Below are positions 32,085-43,247 of a DNA stretch of 64,000 nucleotides, piece by piece. The stretch is from the NCBI RefSeq assembly GCF_038502225.1, contig NC_091301.1, forward strand, positions 13,603,721 through 13,667,720, written 5' to 3'. Numbering within the stretch: the stretch's first letter is position 1; every line of letters begins with the position of its first letter. The notes under the pieces are model-generated. The model saw only the letters and a list, made by a program, of their open reading frames with translations. It was not told the DNA's origin and did not search any database. The stretch comes from Cherax quadricarinatus (taxonomy: Eukaryota > Arthropoda > Malacostraca > Decapoda > Parastacidae). The position numbers were made by a program, and so were the translations under genes.

Positions 32085-35002
32085 CTGGAGTCTACCTGGA
32101 GGGTATTCCGGGGATCAACGCCCCCGCGACCCGGTCCACGACCAGGCCTCCCTGTGGATCAGGGCCTGATCAATCAGGCTGTTACTGCTGGCCGCACATA
32201 GTCCAATGCACGAACCACAGCCCGGCTGATCCGGCACCGACTTTAAGTATCTGTCGAGCTCCCTCTTGAAGACACCCAGGGGCCTATTGGTAATTTCCCT
32301 TATGCATGGTGTGAGGCTGTTGAACAGTCTTGGGCCCCGGACACTAATAGTGTTCGTGGTATGGTTTGTTTGCAATCGTGTCATTACGATTTCGTGAGTC
32401 ACTTAGGGTGTTTTCTCTTAGTGTACCAATGGCTCCCCTACTTTTCATTGGGAGTATTTTTCACCGCCTGTCCAGTCTTATACTTTCATAGGAAGTGATT
32501 TTTGTGTGCAAATTTGGGACCATTGCTTCTAGGTTTTTCCAAGTGTAGATTATGATATATTTCTCTCGCTTGCTTTCCAGCGAGTACAAGTCAAGTACTT
32601 CCAAGCGTTCCCAGTAGTTGAGGTGTTCGATGGAACTTATAAGTGCAGTAAAGGTCCTCTGTACACTCTCTAGATCGGCAATTTCACCTGCTTTGAACGG
32701 AGGTGTTAATGTACAGCAGTATTCCAGCCTAGAGAGAACAAGTGATTTGAAAAGGATCATCATTAGCTTGGTATCTCCTGTTTTGAACATGCTCAATATC
32801 CATCCTATCATTTTCTTTGCAGCTGTGATCGTGGCACTGTTGTGATCCTTGAAAGTGAGATCCTCACATTATTTTTTCGCTCTATTGTATGATCAGAGTA
32901 TGTAGTATACTCAGCTCTAATTATTATCTCCAGTTTTCCATAACGGAGTAGTTGGAATTAGTCTTCATTGAACATCATATTGTTTTCCGTTGCCCACTAG
33001 AAAACTTGATTTATATATTCTTGGAGGTGAACCGTGTCCTCTAAAGACGACAGTCTCATGCAGATCCTAACATCCTCTGCAAAGGATGACACTGTACTGT
33101 GGATTACAACTCTGTCTATGTCTGATATGAGGATGAGGAACAAGAATGGGGACGAGCACTGTGCCTTGTGGAACAGAGCTTTTCACTATAGCAGCTTCCA
33201 ATTTGACTCTGTTTACCACTACTCTTTGTGTTCGATTGGTTAGAAAGTTGAAGACCCATCTCCCCATATTGCCAGTTATTCCTTTGGTACGTATTTTGTG
33301 CGCTATTACGCCATGATCGCACTTGTCAAAGGCTTTTGCAAAGTCTGTGTATATAACATCCGTATTCTGTTTTTTCTAGTGCATCCAAGACCATATCATA
33401 GTGATCCAGTAGTTGTGAGAGGCAGGAGCGACCTGCCCTGAACCCATGTTGCCCTGGATTATGCAGATCTTGGGAATCCAAGTGGTTTGCAATAGCACTT
33501 CTTAGCACTCTTTCAAAGATTTTTATGATGTGGAACTTTAGAGCTTAATGGTCTATAGTTCTTAGCTAATGCTATGCTACCACCTTTATGGAGTGGGGCT
33601 ATATCCATTGTTTTTAATGACTGGAATTTCACCCCTGTCTGAGTTCTTTCTCCATAGTATACTTAGGGCACGCAAAAGGGGTTTCTTGCAGCTCTTAATG
33701 AACACAGAGTTCCACGAGTCTGGGCCTGGGGCTGAGTGCATGGGCATGTTGTCAATGGCTTTCTCAATGTCTATCGGAGTTACGGTAATGTCGGAAATCT
33801 AGCATACATTGATGGAATTTTGAGGCTCATTCATGTAAAAATTCATTTGAATTGTCGATCTTTAGACTGACTAGTACCCCACTAAACACAGAGTAGTATT
33901 GGGATTTCATTATCTCACTCATTTTTTTTTTTTTGTTGTCATTTGTGTAAGTCCTATCTTGTCTGAGTAATCTTGTTGGCTCCACTGTCTGCTGATTTAG
34001 CGTGTGTTTATCGTAGAGATTTAGTAGCTCATGTGTGTGTGACCTTTCATCTGCGCTGCCTCCAGGGATTGTTTCAGCTATAACATTATTTGCTACATTC
34101 TTCCATTTTGTATGCCTTAGGTTGAAATCACCAAGCAGTAAGATGTTTGAGGATGGAGCTGGAAGGCTTTCCAGACAGTAATCAATTTTCAGTAGCTATT
34201 CCTTGAACTGTTGAGAGGTTGCATCTGGTGGCTTATATACAGCCACAATGACTAGGTTTCGGTTCTCGATCTTCATTGTTAAAACTTAAACTATAACATT
34301 TGTGGTGTTCAGCATCTCCGTGCAGATGAGCGACTCTTTGCTATACAGACCAACCCTACCTTGTTGCCTGTTCTTTCTGTCGCATTTAAAAAGGCTGTAC
34401 CCATTTATTCATATTTCGTTTCAAAGTAATCTTTTGTGTGGGTCTCTGTGAAGGCTGCAAACATCGCATTTGACTCATCTAGAAGTCCACTGATAAAAGG
34501 TATTTTGTTGGTGGATGGCTTTAGGCCATGTATATTAACAAATATAAACGAGACTGTATTCTATGTTTGTTGCGGGGGTTTTGTTATTGGCATAAGTAGT
34601 TGTGGTTCTGGAGGGCCATGGGGAAGGGGGGAAGGCACTGGCTGTTCCTCCAGTCCAACAAGGTTCCAAGGTGGTGGACCATTTTTATTTCCTTCCATTT
34701 TCTTTCTCCGTTTCCTGCCACTAAAAAAATCACTTGTAGTGGGGTTGTCGTAATTACTGTTTTTTGTTTTTGTTTTATGAGGTTTGTACAGCCTGGTCCC
34801 TTTCAGATGGTATGCAGGGCAGCTGGTGTTGTAGCCCCGTGGTTTTAGGACCGAAGAGTGGTACATTTCTGGGTGAAAGAATTTACAGGAGGAAGAACGA
34901 CACTCCTTTAGCCAGGAGGTCACGACATTTTCTAGGATGCTCAGAGTTGCGTGTCCCATTTGTTTTTCCTGATATTCCATGCTTACAGATTCCCCAAACA
35001 TA
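32085..35002 (-). mobile_element. Family A copy A10, inserted in A9, internally deleted
   Basis: Runs from the 3' terminus TACCTGGAGTCTACCTGGAG (plus-strand view) at about 32087, through the tail, thumb, RT and endonuclease, to ORF1 CCCH remnants (SSCKFFHPEMY at 35064-34561). At about 33965 the sequence jumps from the endonuclease-RT linker straight into the endonuclease, a deletion of several hundred bases. Many stops. It is diverged from A11, so older than A5, A7 or A11. Confidence 0.82.
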
Positions 35003-35903
35003 GATGTGCAGGTTTGGGATAAATCCCTCCGGTATCTTCCAAGATTATGATGCGTCTTTCTCACCTACGTTCTAAGGAGTAGATCTAGGGACTTCAAGCG
35101 ATCCCAGTAATTTAGGTGCTTGGCAGAGTTTATACAAGCTGTGAAGGTTCTCTGCATATTCTCCAGGCCTTGAAGAGGGCCCCCTTAATACTTAGCAGTA
35201 CTCGAGCCTAGAGAGAACGAGTGCCCTGAAGGGAGTCATCATTGGCTTGGCATCTCTTGTTTAGAATGTTCTGATTGTCCAAACAATCATTTTCCTTGCA
35301 GATGAACATGAGATCAACTGACATTATCACTCCCAGGTCTCTCACATTTGACTTGTGTAGCACTAAGTGGTTTGATTTTCTCTTTTACTCCAGTCTTATT
35401 TATATTTCATCCATTCGTTAATGACGTAAATTAAATATATCCTCATTGAACAATATGTCAGTAGCCCAGTGGAAGACTGGATTTACATCAACTTGGAACC
35501 TTACTTGTCTCTATTAAAGCTCTCTAGTATCGTCTGCAAAGAATGATACAGTGTTATGATTTACGTCTCTGTCTGTCACAAATGAAAATGAAGTTGAAAG
35601 TGGCGAGAGTACTGAGCCTTGAGGGGACAACTTTTCACATTAGCAGCCCCCGATTTCACTCTATGTACAACAGTACATAGAGTGGTCTTTTTGTGAGGAC
35701 GTTAAATATCTATCTGCCCACCTTCTCAATTATTCCTTTAGGGCGCATTTTGTTTGCACTTGTGGTCGCACTTGTCAAAGGCTTTTGCAAAGTCAGTGTA
35801 CACTAAAAGTATATTTTGCTTGTCTTTCAGTGGATGTAACAATATATCGTCATAGTCCAGGAAGTGGAAAAGGCAGGAGCGATCTGTTCTGAACTCAGTA
35901 CAA

Positions 35904-35905
<2 letters not shown>
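35003..35905 (-). mobile_element. Family A copy A9, 5' part
   Basis: Continues A9 beyond A10: thumb region (CTTCAAGCGATCCCAGTAAT), the region around the RT catalytic box, and motif A (TTTGCAAAGTCAGTGTACAC) to about 35905, where it ends against (ATT)n. Heavily mutated. Confidence 0.78.
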
Positions 35906-35965
<60 letters not shown>

Positions 35966-35990
35966 CATCATCATCATCATCATCATCATA
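35906..35990. repeat. (ATT)n followed by (ATC)n microsatellite
   Basis: Perfect ATT units then seven or so ATC units. It abuts the 5' truncation point of A9. Confidence 0.97.
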
Positions 35991-36360
35991 GAAACAGGAA
36001 AGGAAATTAGTGTAACCTTGGGTTTGTCCGAGATAAGAACAAGAGTCTCACTACTTCTGGCTGCCTACCAACAATATAAATAAAGTTGAGGTTGGCGAAG
36101 TCTGTGTCACAAAAAAACATTAACCAAAAAGTCCTGAGTAAGACTCCCAGACGCAAGGTAGTGTTAGCTTCTGTTTCGATTTGAATTAAATTCGAGTTAA
36201 CACCTAGCCTACTCTTAAAATATTGTTCTTGTATCTATACTTTTTTTTAAGCGAGGGTGCTCATTCATATTAAGTCAGACTAGGTTATTTAATTTTAAAC
36301 CTATGAAAACGTATTTAAAAAAGTGATTTAAACAAAGGTAACAATACGTCTAGCAAGGTG
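35991..36360. other. Short spacer, nothing recognised
   Basis: AT-rich, no open frame of note. Confidence 0.4.
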
Positions 36361-36690
36361 ATAATAATAATAATAATAATAATAATAATATAATAATAAT
36401 AATCTTTATTTCTCAAAGTACATGTAAAAGGTATACAGACCATAGCTGACATCAATGACATACTACTATATAGAAAGCCCCTTGTTGTGTAGAGCATTTC
36501 GGGCAAATTAGGTCAATTTTATCGCCATATGCGACCCACACCAGTCGACTAAAGCTCAGGTACCTATTTTACTGATAAGTAAACATGGACAGCAGGTATC
36601 TTAAGGAAACACGTCCTGATGATTCCACCCGTACCGGAGATCGAGCCATGTGAGCTGAGTGCGCTACCAATCGAGCTACGGGGCCGAGAA
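36361..36690 (-). mobile_element. SINE of the SINE2 type with (AAT)n tail
   Basis: On the minus strand a tRNA-like head GGCCCCGTAGCTCGATTGG (A-box-like) precedes a degraded B box GGCTCGATCTCC. The core includes TAGTCGACTGGTGTGGGTCG, then AAAATTGACCTAATTTGCCC, GCTTTCTATATAGTAGTATG and AATAAAGATTATTATTATTA. The tail merges with an (AAT)n tract at 36361-36405. It supplies the full 3' half that SINE2 has in two pieces. Confidence 0.8.
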
Positions 36691-36759
36691 TAAACAGGCA
36701 ACGTTTAAATTTAAACGTATATCCCCTCATGGGGCGAGACTGGACTGCCTTGGCGGGAG

Positions 36760-36782
36760 TAATATATATATATATACAATAT

Positions 36783-36863
<81 letters not shown>

Positions 36864-36868
36864 ATATA
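36760..36868. repeat. (TA)n microsatellite
   Basis: About 90 bp of nearly pure TA, with TATACAATATACAATA interruptions at the left end. Confidence 0.97.
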
Positions 36869-36891
36869 TTGGTGTGTGTGAATGTGTGTGT
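36869..36891. repeat. (TG)n tail of D1
   Basis: GGTGTGTGTGAATGTGTGTGT immediately before ACTCACCTAATTG, the 3' end of D1 read on the plus strand. It is the first of a series of (TG)n tracts adjoining D copies. Confidence 0.8.
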
Positions 36892-37786
36892 ACTCACCTA
36901 ATTGTGGTTGCAGGGGTCGAGACTCAGCTCCTGACCCCGCCTCTTCACTGAGTGCTACTAGGTCCTCTCTCTTCCTGCTCCATGAGCTTTACCATACCTC
37001 ATCTTAAAGCTATGTACGGTTCCTGCCTCCACTACCTCACTTGCTAGGCTATTCCACTTCCTAACTACTCTGTGACTGAAGAAATACTTCCTAACATCCC
37101 TTTGACTCATCTGGGTCTTCAACTTCCAATTGTCACCCCTTGTTTCTGTGTCCCATCTCTGGAACATCCTGTCTCTGTCCACCTTGTCTATTCCACGCAG
37201 TATTATGTATGTCGTTATCATGTCTCCCCGATCCCTCCTGTCCTCCAGTGTCGTCAGGCCGATTTCGCTTAACCTTTCTTCACAGGACATTCCCCTTAGC
37301 TCTGGAACTAAGCTTGTCGCAAACCTTTGCATTTTCTCTAATTTCTTGACCTGCTTGATCAAGTGTGGGTTCCAAACAGGTGCTGCATACTCCAGTATGG
37401 GCCTGACGTACACGGTGTACTGTGTCTTGAACGATTCCTTACTAAGGTACAAGAACGCTATTCTCAGGTTTGCCAGGCGCCCATATGCTGTAGCAGTTAT
37501 CTGGTTGATATGTGCTTCCGGAGACGTGCTCGGTGTTATACTCACCCCAAGATCTTTCTCCTTGAGCGAGGTTTGCAGGCTTTGGCCACCTAACCTATAC
37601 TCCGTCTGCGGTCTTCTTTGCCTTTCCCCGATCTTCATGACTTTGCATTTGGCGGGGTTAAATTCGAGAAGCCAGTTGCTGGACCAGGTGTCCAGCCTGT
37701 CCAGGTCTCTCTGAAGTCCTGCCTGATCCTTATCTGATTTAATTTTCCTCATTAACTTCACACCATCTGCGAACAGGGACACTTCT

Positions 37787-37788
<2 letters not shown>
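36892..37788 (-). mobile_element. CR1-like LINE D, copy D1, 5'-truncated
   Basis: Minus-strand frame 37830-36958 covers the RT from the catalytic box (SLFADGVKLMRK; second Asp replaced by Gly) through the thumb (CKVMKIGER, KDLGVSITPS, YAAPVWNPHL) to the C-terminus (FFSHRVVRKWNSLASEVVEA). It begins abruptly in the catalytic box against (TG)n. The 3' end on the minus strand is CCTGCAACCACAATTAGGTG then AGTACAC(AC)n. The RT core is missing, so it is dead. Confidence 0.88.

Positions 37789-37824
<36 letters not shown>
37789..37824. repeat. (TG)n between D1 and D2
   Basis: A pure GT tract that is both the 3' tail of D2 and the sequence abutting the 5' truncation of D1. Confidence 0.95.
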
Positions 37825-37827
<3 letters not shown>

Positions 37828-38391
37828 CACCTAGTTGAGGTTGCAGGGGTCGAGTCCAAGCTCCTGGCCCCGCCTCTTCACTGGTCGCTACTAGATCACT
37901 CTCCCTGAACCGTGAGCTTTATCTTACCTCTGCTTAAAACTATGTATGGATCCTGCCTCCACTACTTCGCTTCCCAAACTATTCCACTTCCTGACTACTC
38001 TGTGGCTGAAGAAATACTTCCTAACATCCCTGTGATTCATCTGTGTCTTCAACTTCCAACTGTGTCCCCTTGTTGCTGTGTTCCATCTCTGGAACATCCT
38101 GTCTTTGTCCACCTTGTCAATTCCTCTCAATATTTTGTATGTCGTTATCATGTCCCCCCTATCTCTCCTGTCCTCCAGTGTCGTCAGGTTGATTTCCCTT
38201 AACCTCTCCTCGTAGGACATACCTCTTAGCTCTGGAACTAGTCTTGTTGCAAACCTTTGCACTTTCTCTAGTTTCTTTACGTGCTTGGCTAGGTGTGGGT
38301 TCCAAACTGGTGCCGCATACTCCAATATGGGCCTAACGTACACGGTGTACAGGGTCCTGAACGATTCCTTATTAAGATGTCGGAATGCTGT

Positions 38392-39390
38392 TCACAGGTT
38401 TGCTAGGCGCCCATATGCTGCAGCAGTTATTTGGTTGATGTGCGCTTCAGGAGATGTGCTTGGTGTTATACTCACCCCAAGATCTTTTTCCTTGAGTGAG
38501 GTTTGTAGTCTCTGGCCCCCTAGACTGTACTCCATCTGCGGTCTTCTTTGCCCTTCCCCAATCTTCATGACTTTGCACTTTGTGGGGTTGAACTCCAGGA
38601 GCCAATTGCTGGACCAGGTCTGCAGCCTGTCCAGATCCCTCTGTAGTTCTGCCTGGTCCTCGTCCGATTTAATTCTTCTCATCAACTTCACATCTGCAAA
38701 CAGGGACACTTCGGAGTCTATTCCTTCCGTCATGTCGTTCACAAATACCAGAAACAGCACTGGTCCTAGGACTGACCCCTGTGGGACCCCGCTGGTCACA
38801 GGCGCCCACTCTGACACCTCACCACGTACCATGACTCGCTGCTGTCTTCCTGACAAGTATTCCCTGATCCATTGTAGTGCCTTCCCTGTTATCTCTGCTT
38901 GGTCCTCCAGATTTTGCACTAATCTCTTGTGTGGAACTGTGTCAAACGCCTTCTTACAGTCCAAGAAAATGCAATCCATCCACCCCCCTCTCTCTTGTCT
39001 TACTGCTGTCACCATGTCATAGAACTCCAGTAGGTTTGTGACACAGGATTTCCCGTCCCTGAAACCATGTTGGCTGCTGTTGATGAGATCATTCCTTTCA
39101 AGGTGTTCCACAACTCTTCTCCTGATAATCTTCTCCATGACTCTGCTTACTATACATGTCAGTGACACTGGTCTGTAGTTTAGTGCTTCATATCTGTCTC
39201 CTTTTTTAAAGACTGGGACTACATTTGCTGTCTTCCATGCCTCAGGCAATCTCCTTGTTTCGATAGATGTATTGAATATTGTTGTTAGGGGTACACATAG
39301 CGCCTCTGCTCCCTCTCTCAGGACCCATGGAGAGATGTTATCCGGCCCCATTGCCTTTGAGGTATCTAGCTCACTCAGAAGCCTCTTCAC
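38392..39390 (-). pseudogene. D2 reverse transcriptase
   Basis: Motifs in order: SKAMGPDNISPWVL, VVPVFKKGDR, YRPVSLTCIVSRVMEKII, SSQHGFRDGKSC, FLDCKKAFDTVPHKRL (motif A), SGVPQGSVLGPVLFLVFVND and SLFADVKLMRR. The FADD box has lost one residue by a 3-bp deletion, so catalysis is not expected. Closest to the CR1 group by FDTVPH and PQGSVLGP. Confidence 0.87.
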
Positions 39391-39657
39391 TTCTTCCTCG
39401 ATTGTGTGTACTGTGTCCAGTACTTGGTGGTGTGCCCCACCTCTCCGTCTTTCTGGAGCTCCTTCAGTCTCCTCTTCTCCTCACATACTTCACGGTCATT
39501 TCTTGTCTCTCCTCCTTCTTTCCTTAGCCTGATTACCTGATCCTTGACTGTTGCTTTCCTCCTGATGTGGCTGTATAACAGCTTCGGGTCAGATTTGGCT
39601 TTCGCTGCTATGTCGTTTTCATATTGTCGTTGGGCCTCCCTTCTTATCTGTGCATAT

Positions 39658-40275
39658 TCATTTCTGGCTCTCCTCTCCTCTCTCTCTTGTAGTGTCCCTT
39701 ACGTGTTGGTACATGAAGCTTTCCAGTACCACCTCCATCATCTTAGCCATCCATGTGTCTTGGCCCCCATGTGGCTCCAAGTTCTCCCAATCGATCTCCT
39801 TGTGGTTAAAGTCACCCATGATCAGGAGCTTTGCCCTGCATGCATGAGCTCTTCTGGCCACTGCAGCCAGTGTGTCAACCATCGCTCTATTGCTCTCGTC
39901 ATACTCTTGCCTTGGCCTCCTGCTGTTCTGTGGTGGGTTATACATCACTTCAATTACCACCTTGGGACCTCCAGAATGAAATGTTCCCGCTATGTAATCG
40001 CTTGCTTCTCCACTGTCTCCTCTCTCCAGCTCAACAAAATTCCATCGGTTTTTGATCAACAGTGCCACTCCTCCACCAACCCTGTTACCTCTGTCTTTCC
40101 TCAGGATCTGGTATCCCGTTGGAAAGATGGCATCTGTTATCATACCTCTTAGCTTGGTTTCTGTGAGAGCTATGATGTCCGGTGATGCCTCTTTGACTCT
40201 TTCGTGCCACTCCTCCCACTTATTTGTTATTCCATCAGCGTTTGTGTACCATACCTTCAGTTTCCTTTCCAACAC
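39658..40275 (-). pseudogene. D2 endonuclease (AP/EEP type)
   Basis: KVWYTNADGITNKWEEW, then IALTETKLRG (catalytic Glu), GGGVALLIKNRW, VEVMYNPP-like sequence and LLIMGDFNHKEIDWEN (Asp/Asn). The frame loses alignment after YQHVRDTTRERGE, before an SDH motif is seen. It would nick target DNA. Confidence 0.85.
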
Positions 40276-40417
40276 TGTGGTTTGGGGGCCTGTGAGGGTG
40301 GGAGACCTGGTAGCATACTGTGGGATTCTATAGCTGGGTGTTGGGTGGAAGCTGTGAGTGTGGATTGTAGTTTGTGTTGGGATGGTGTTCTGAGGAAAGT
40401 TCTGTGTGTGCTTGCCC

Positions 40418-40419
<2 letters not shown>

Positions 40420-40484
<65 letters not shown>
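40420..40484. repeat. (TG)n between D2 and D3
   Basis: About 65 bp of pure TG, the longest tract of the series. Confidence 0.97.
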
Positions 40485-40486
<2 letters not shown>

Positions 40487-40673
40487 CACCTAGTTGTACT
40501 CACCTAGTTGAGGTTGCGGGGGTCGAGTCCGAGCTCCTGGCCCCACCTCTTCACTGATCGCTACTAGGTCACTCTCCCTGAGCCGTGAGCTTTATCATAC
40601 CTCTGCTTAAAGCTATGTATGGATCCTGCCTCCACTACATCGCTTCCCAAACTATTCCACTTACTGACTACTC
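40485..40673 (-). mobile_element. CR1-like LINE D, copy D3, short 3' fragment
   Basis: About 190 bp of the 3' end only, with the terminal GTACTCACCTAGTT present twice in tandem (plus-strand view). It stops at GACTACTCTG against the next (TG)n. Confidence 0.88.
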
Positions 40674-40716
40674 TGTGTGTGTGTGTATGTGTGTGTGTGT
40701 GTGCGTGCATGTGTGT
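40674..40716. repeat. (TG)n between D3 and D4
   Basis: TG tract with TATG and GCGTGCATG interruptions. Confidence 0.92.
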
Positions 40717-41471
40717 ACTCGCCTAATTGTGGTTGCAGGGGTCGATACTCAGCTCCTGGCCCCGCCTCTTCACTGATCGCTACTAGGTCCTCTCCCTCTC
40801 TGCTTCCTGAGCTTTGTCATACCTCTTCTTAAAACTATGTATGGTTCCTGCCTCCACTACTTCACTTGCTAGGCTATTCCACTTCCTGACGACTCTATGA
40901 CTGAAGAAATACTTCCTAACGTGACTGAAGAAATACTTCCCTGTGACTCGTCTGAGTTTTTCAGCTTCCAGTTGTCACCCTTTGTTTCTGTGTCCCCTCT
41001 CTGGAACATCCTCTCTCTGTCCACCTTGTCTATTCCCCGCAGTATCTTGTATGTCGTTATCATGTCTCCCCTGACCCTTCTGTCCTCCAGTGTCGTTAGT
41101 CCGATTTCCCTCAACCTTTCCTCGTACGACATTCCCCTGAGCTCTGGGACTAGCCTTATTGCAAACCTTTGTACTTTCTCCAACTTCTTGACGTGCTTGA
41201 CCAGGTGTGGGTTCCAGACTGGTGCTGCATACTCCAGTATGGGCCTAACATACACAGTGTACAGTGTCTTGAACGATTCCTTATTAAGGTATCGGAACGC
41301 TATTCTCAGGTTTGCCAGGCGCCCGTATGCTGCAGCAATTATTTGGTTGATATGTGCCTCCGGTGACGTGCTCGGTGTTATGGTCACCCCAAGGTCTTTC
41401 TAGAACCCTGAGTGAAGTCTGTAGTCTTTGTCCACCTAGCCTGTACTGTCTGCTTATACTCCACCTAGCCT

Positions 41472-41475
<4 letters not shown>
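40717..41475 (-). mobile_element. CR1-like LINE D, copy D4, 3' fragment
   Basis: About 760 bp covering the thumb and C-terminal tail (41387-40869: ITPSTSPEAHINQI..., YAAPVWNPHLVKHVKK). It has a short local duplication of TGACTGAAGAAATACTTCC near 40900-40940. The 5' end abuts a fifth (TG)n/(GC)n tract. Confidence 0.88.
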
Positions 41476-41515
<40 letters not shown>

Positions 41516-41517
41516 CG
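41476..41517. repeat. (TG)n then (GC)n tract beside D4
   Basis: GT units followed by GCGCGCGCGC, an alternating purine-pyrimidine run that could adopt Z-DNA; that is general knowledge. Confidence 0.92.
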
Positions 41518-41699
41518 AATGTACCACCTGGGAATTTTTTGAAGGAGGGCAATAACCCAGCGATGGAACGCTACAGGAGGTTACTGCATTTACTGATAGT
41601 GTAAACAACTATTTTGAGCAATAAAGAAAACGGGATTTCACGTACGTGTGTGCGAGTCTAGCCAAATACTGTTTTCTGACGCTTCCATTCCTTGTAGTT
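41518..41699. other. Short spacer, nothing recognised
   Basis: No open frame or repeat of note. Confidence 0.4.
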
Positions 41700-41945
41700 A
41701 TAAGAACATAAGAACATAAGAAAGAAGGAACACTGCAACAGGCCTACTCCCATGCGGAGCAGGTCCATGTCGCCCCCCTCCGGATTAGACCAATGACCCC
41801 CCAGTCTGGTCACCTGGCCATGTGCTTACGACTAAAATATCACGTACTGGTACCACTCGGTGAACATAACACCTGCCTAACATGGGCCTACTGGCCCATG
41901 TTAGGCAATGCAGAGTGGCAGCCTAGCGGGAGATATATCTTGATT
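41700..41945 (+). repeat. Dispersed decapod-type repeat fragment
   Basis: ATAAGAACATAAGAACATAA, then AACACTGCAACAGGCCTACT, CAGGTCCATGTCGCCC and a palindromic CTGCCTAACATGGGCC...GGCCCATGTTAGGCA. From memory this opening is a very common decapod dispersed repeat. No coding capacity here. Confidence 0.5.
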
Positions 41946-42019
41946 ATACTCTCTCTGAATAGTAATGTCCATGAGACAAGCCTGCGGAGATAAATGGTAT
42001 AAAATACTGACACGATGGA

Positions 42020-42210
42020 TAAAGATACAAATGAGATCCATTATTGTCAACGTTTCGCCCACACAGTGGGCTTTATCAAGTCACAAAAAGATCTGATCTG
42101 TTGCTGACTTGATAAATCTCAGGTATGTTTATGACCTTGATAAAGCGCTCTGTGTGGGCGAGACGTCAATAAATGTCCCATTATACAACATTTGTTTCTC
42201 TATCCTTTAA
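42020..42210. repeat. Fragment with GTTTCGCCCACACAGTGGGC motif, possibly Penelope-like
   Basis: ATTGTCAACGTTTCGCCCAC then AGTGGGCTTTATCAAGTC, with an inverted, degraded second copy (GATAAAGCGCTCTGTGTGGG, GAGACGTCAATAAATGT). The same phrase in changed form occurs at 50.6 kb. I recall such ends beside Penelope-like elements, but no RT is present to confirm it. Confidence 0.35.
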
Positions 42211-42285
42211 AAGACCGTGTGGAGGCTTATGCTAACCTCCCTATGGTGTATAAAAATATACCCAGTTGTATGAATCTTATTGGAG

Positions 42286-42365
42286 CCAGCTGGCCCAGTG
42301 GTTAACGCACTGGCCTGTAAGTTTTAGGACTCACTTGGTATGGGTTTAAGCCCCGCCCGTTTTGC
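42286..42365 (+). mobile_element. tRNA-like SINE head fragment
   Basis: TGGCCCAGTGGTTAACGCAC resembles an A box and GGGTTTAAGCCCC a B-box-like stem. The SINE core does not follow, so this is a head fragment or a different SINE, not a functional tRNA. Confidence 0.45.
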
Positions 42366-42868
42366 GAGTTACGAAGGAAAATGATATGGTGATACCGACA
42401 GGATGGAAAAAAGCACATTTTGAAGTTTTGAAATGCGTAACATTTTCAAGAACACTATTGTTCAAGCACTATTCTGAACGGTGGATCTATTGCGCTCCGG
42501 GAGATCGCAGTCTATATTCTTTGGGGTCTTGGCAGGAACACTGGTTCATATACATATGCACACATATATATTCAGCATTATACTCATGCATATATACACG
42601 CGTACACATGCACGAGCATGCACGCATATTCCCGCTTATGCAAACATACATACACACAAACACACACAACTGTGGACACGCCTACACATGTGGCTTGCAG
42701 TTTTTTTTTCTGCTAGCGAGGGGGAAGAATACGTTATGACGGTCAACAGCTTGTCCAGGGCGTTGAGTCAATGGTACAGGAGGAAGTGGGTTTATGTACT
42801 GGAGGCAGATTAGGTGCAACCAGTGAAGGCATTGTCACTGGTAAGTGGGGATTCCCCAATGTAAGTAG
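42366..42868. other. Spacer with CA/TA-rich low complexity
   Basis: At 42545-42670 ACACATATATA, CACGCGTACACATGCACG and similar alternating sequence. The short frames here are artefacts. Confidence 0.5.
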
Positions 42869-43247
42869 GTCATTTATTTATTTATTTATTTATTTATTTA
42901 CAATTTGAGCACACATACAGAGGTACAAAAAAATACAGATAAGAGCAGCATGCCAAAGCCACTTATACTATGCATAGCATTACGGGCTGGCTTAAAATTA
43001 ACTTAAGATTAACTAAGCAATGATGAAATCAGTGATAAAACATTAATGTAAACAGATTACTATAAAGCACAAGTGAGTTTTACAAAGACAGGTCATATGG
43101 TTGCATTCATGTTGTACATTCAGTCGTATGGAGTATTCTGTTAGGTAGTGTATTTAAAAAATAATAAAGTTAGATTGGGTTTTAGGTTTAACATTTATGT
43201 CATATAATTGTGAGAAACATTTAAGATATACAATTTATTAGGTTCAG

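Larger units (their letters stand above)
37825..40419 (-). mobile_element. CR1-like LINE D, copy D2, longest copy
   Basis: Minus-strand copy of about 2.6 kb. It contains endonuclease sequence at 40275-39658, a divergent linker at about 39660-39400, RT at 39390-38392 and the thumb/tail at 38343-37924. The frame is broken at least at 39650-39400 and near 38390. The 3' end is CTCAACTAGGTGAGTACAC(AC)n. The 5' end abuts the (TG)n tail of D3 at 40420. Confidence 0.9.

Noticed and set aside
36892..41475. D copies as one element with expanded internal (TG)n tracts
   Set aside because: The same 3' terminal sequence is present four times, each with its own 5' truncation, so they are separate copies.
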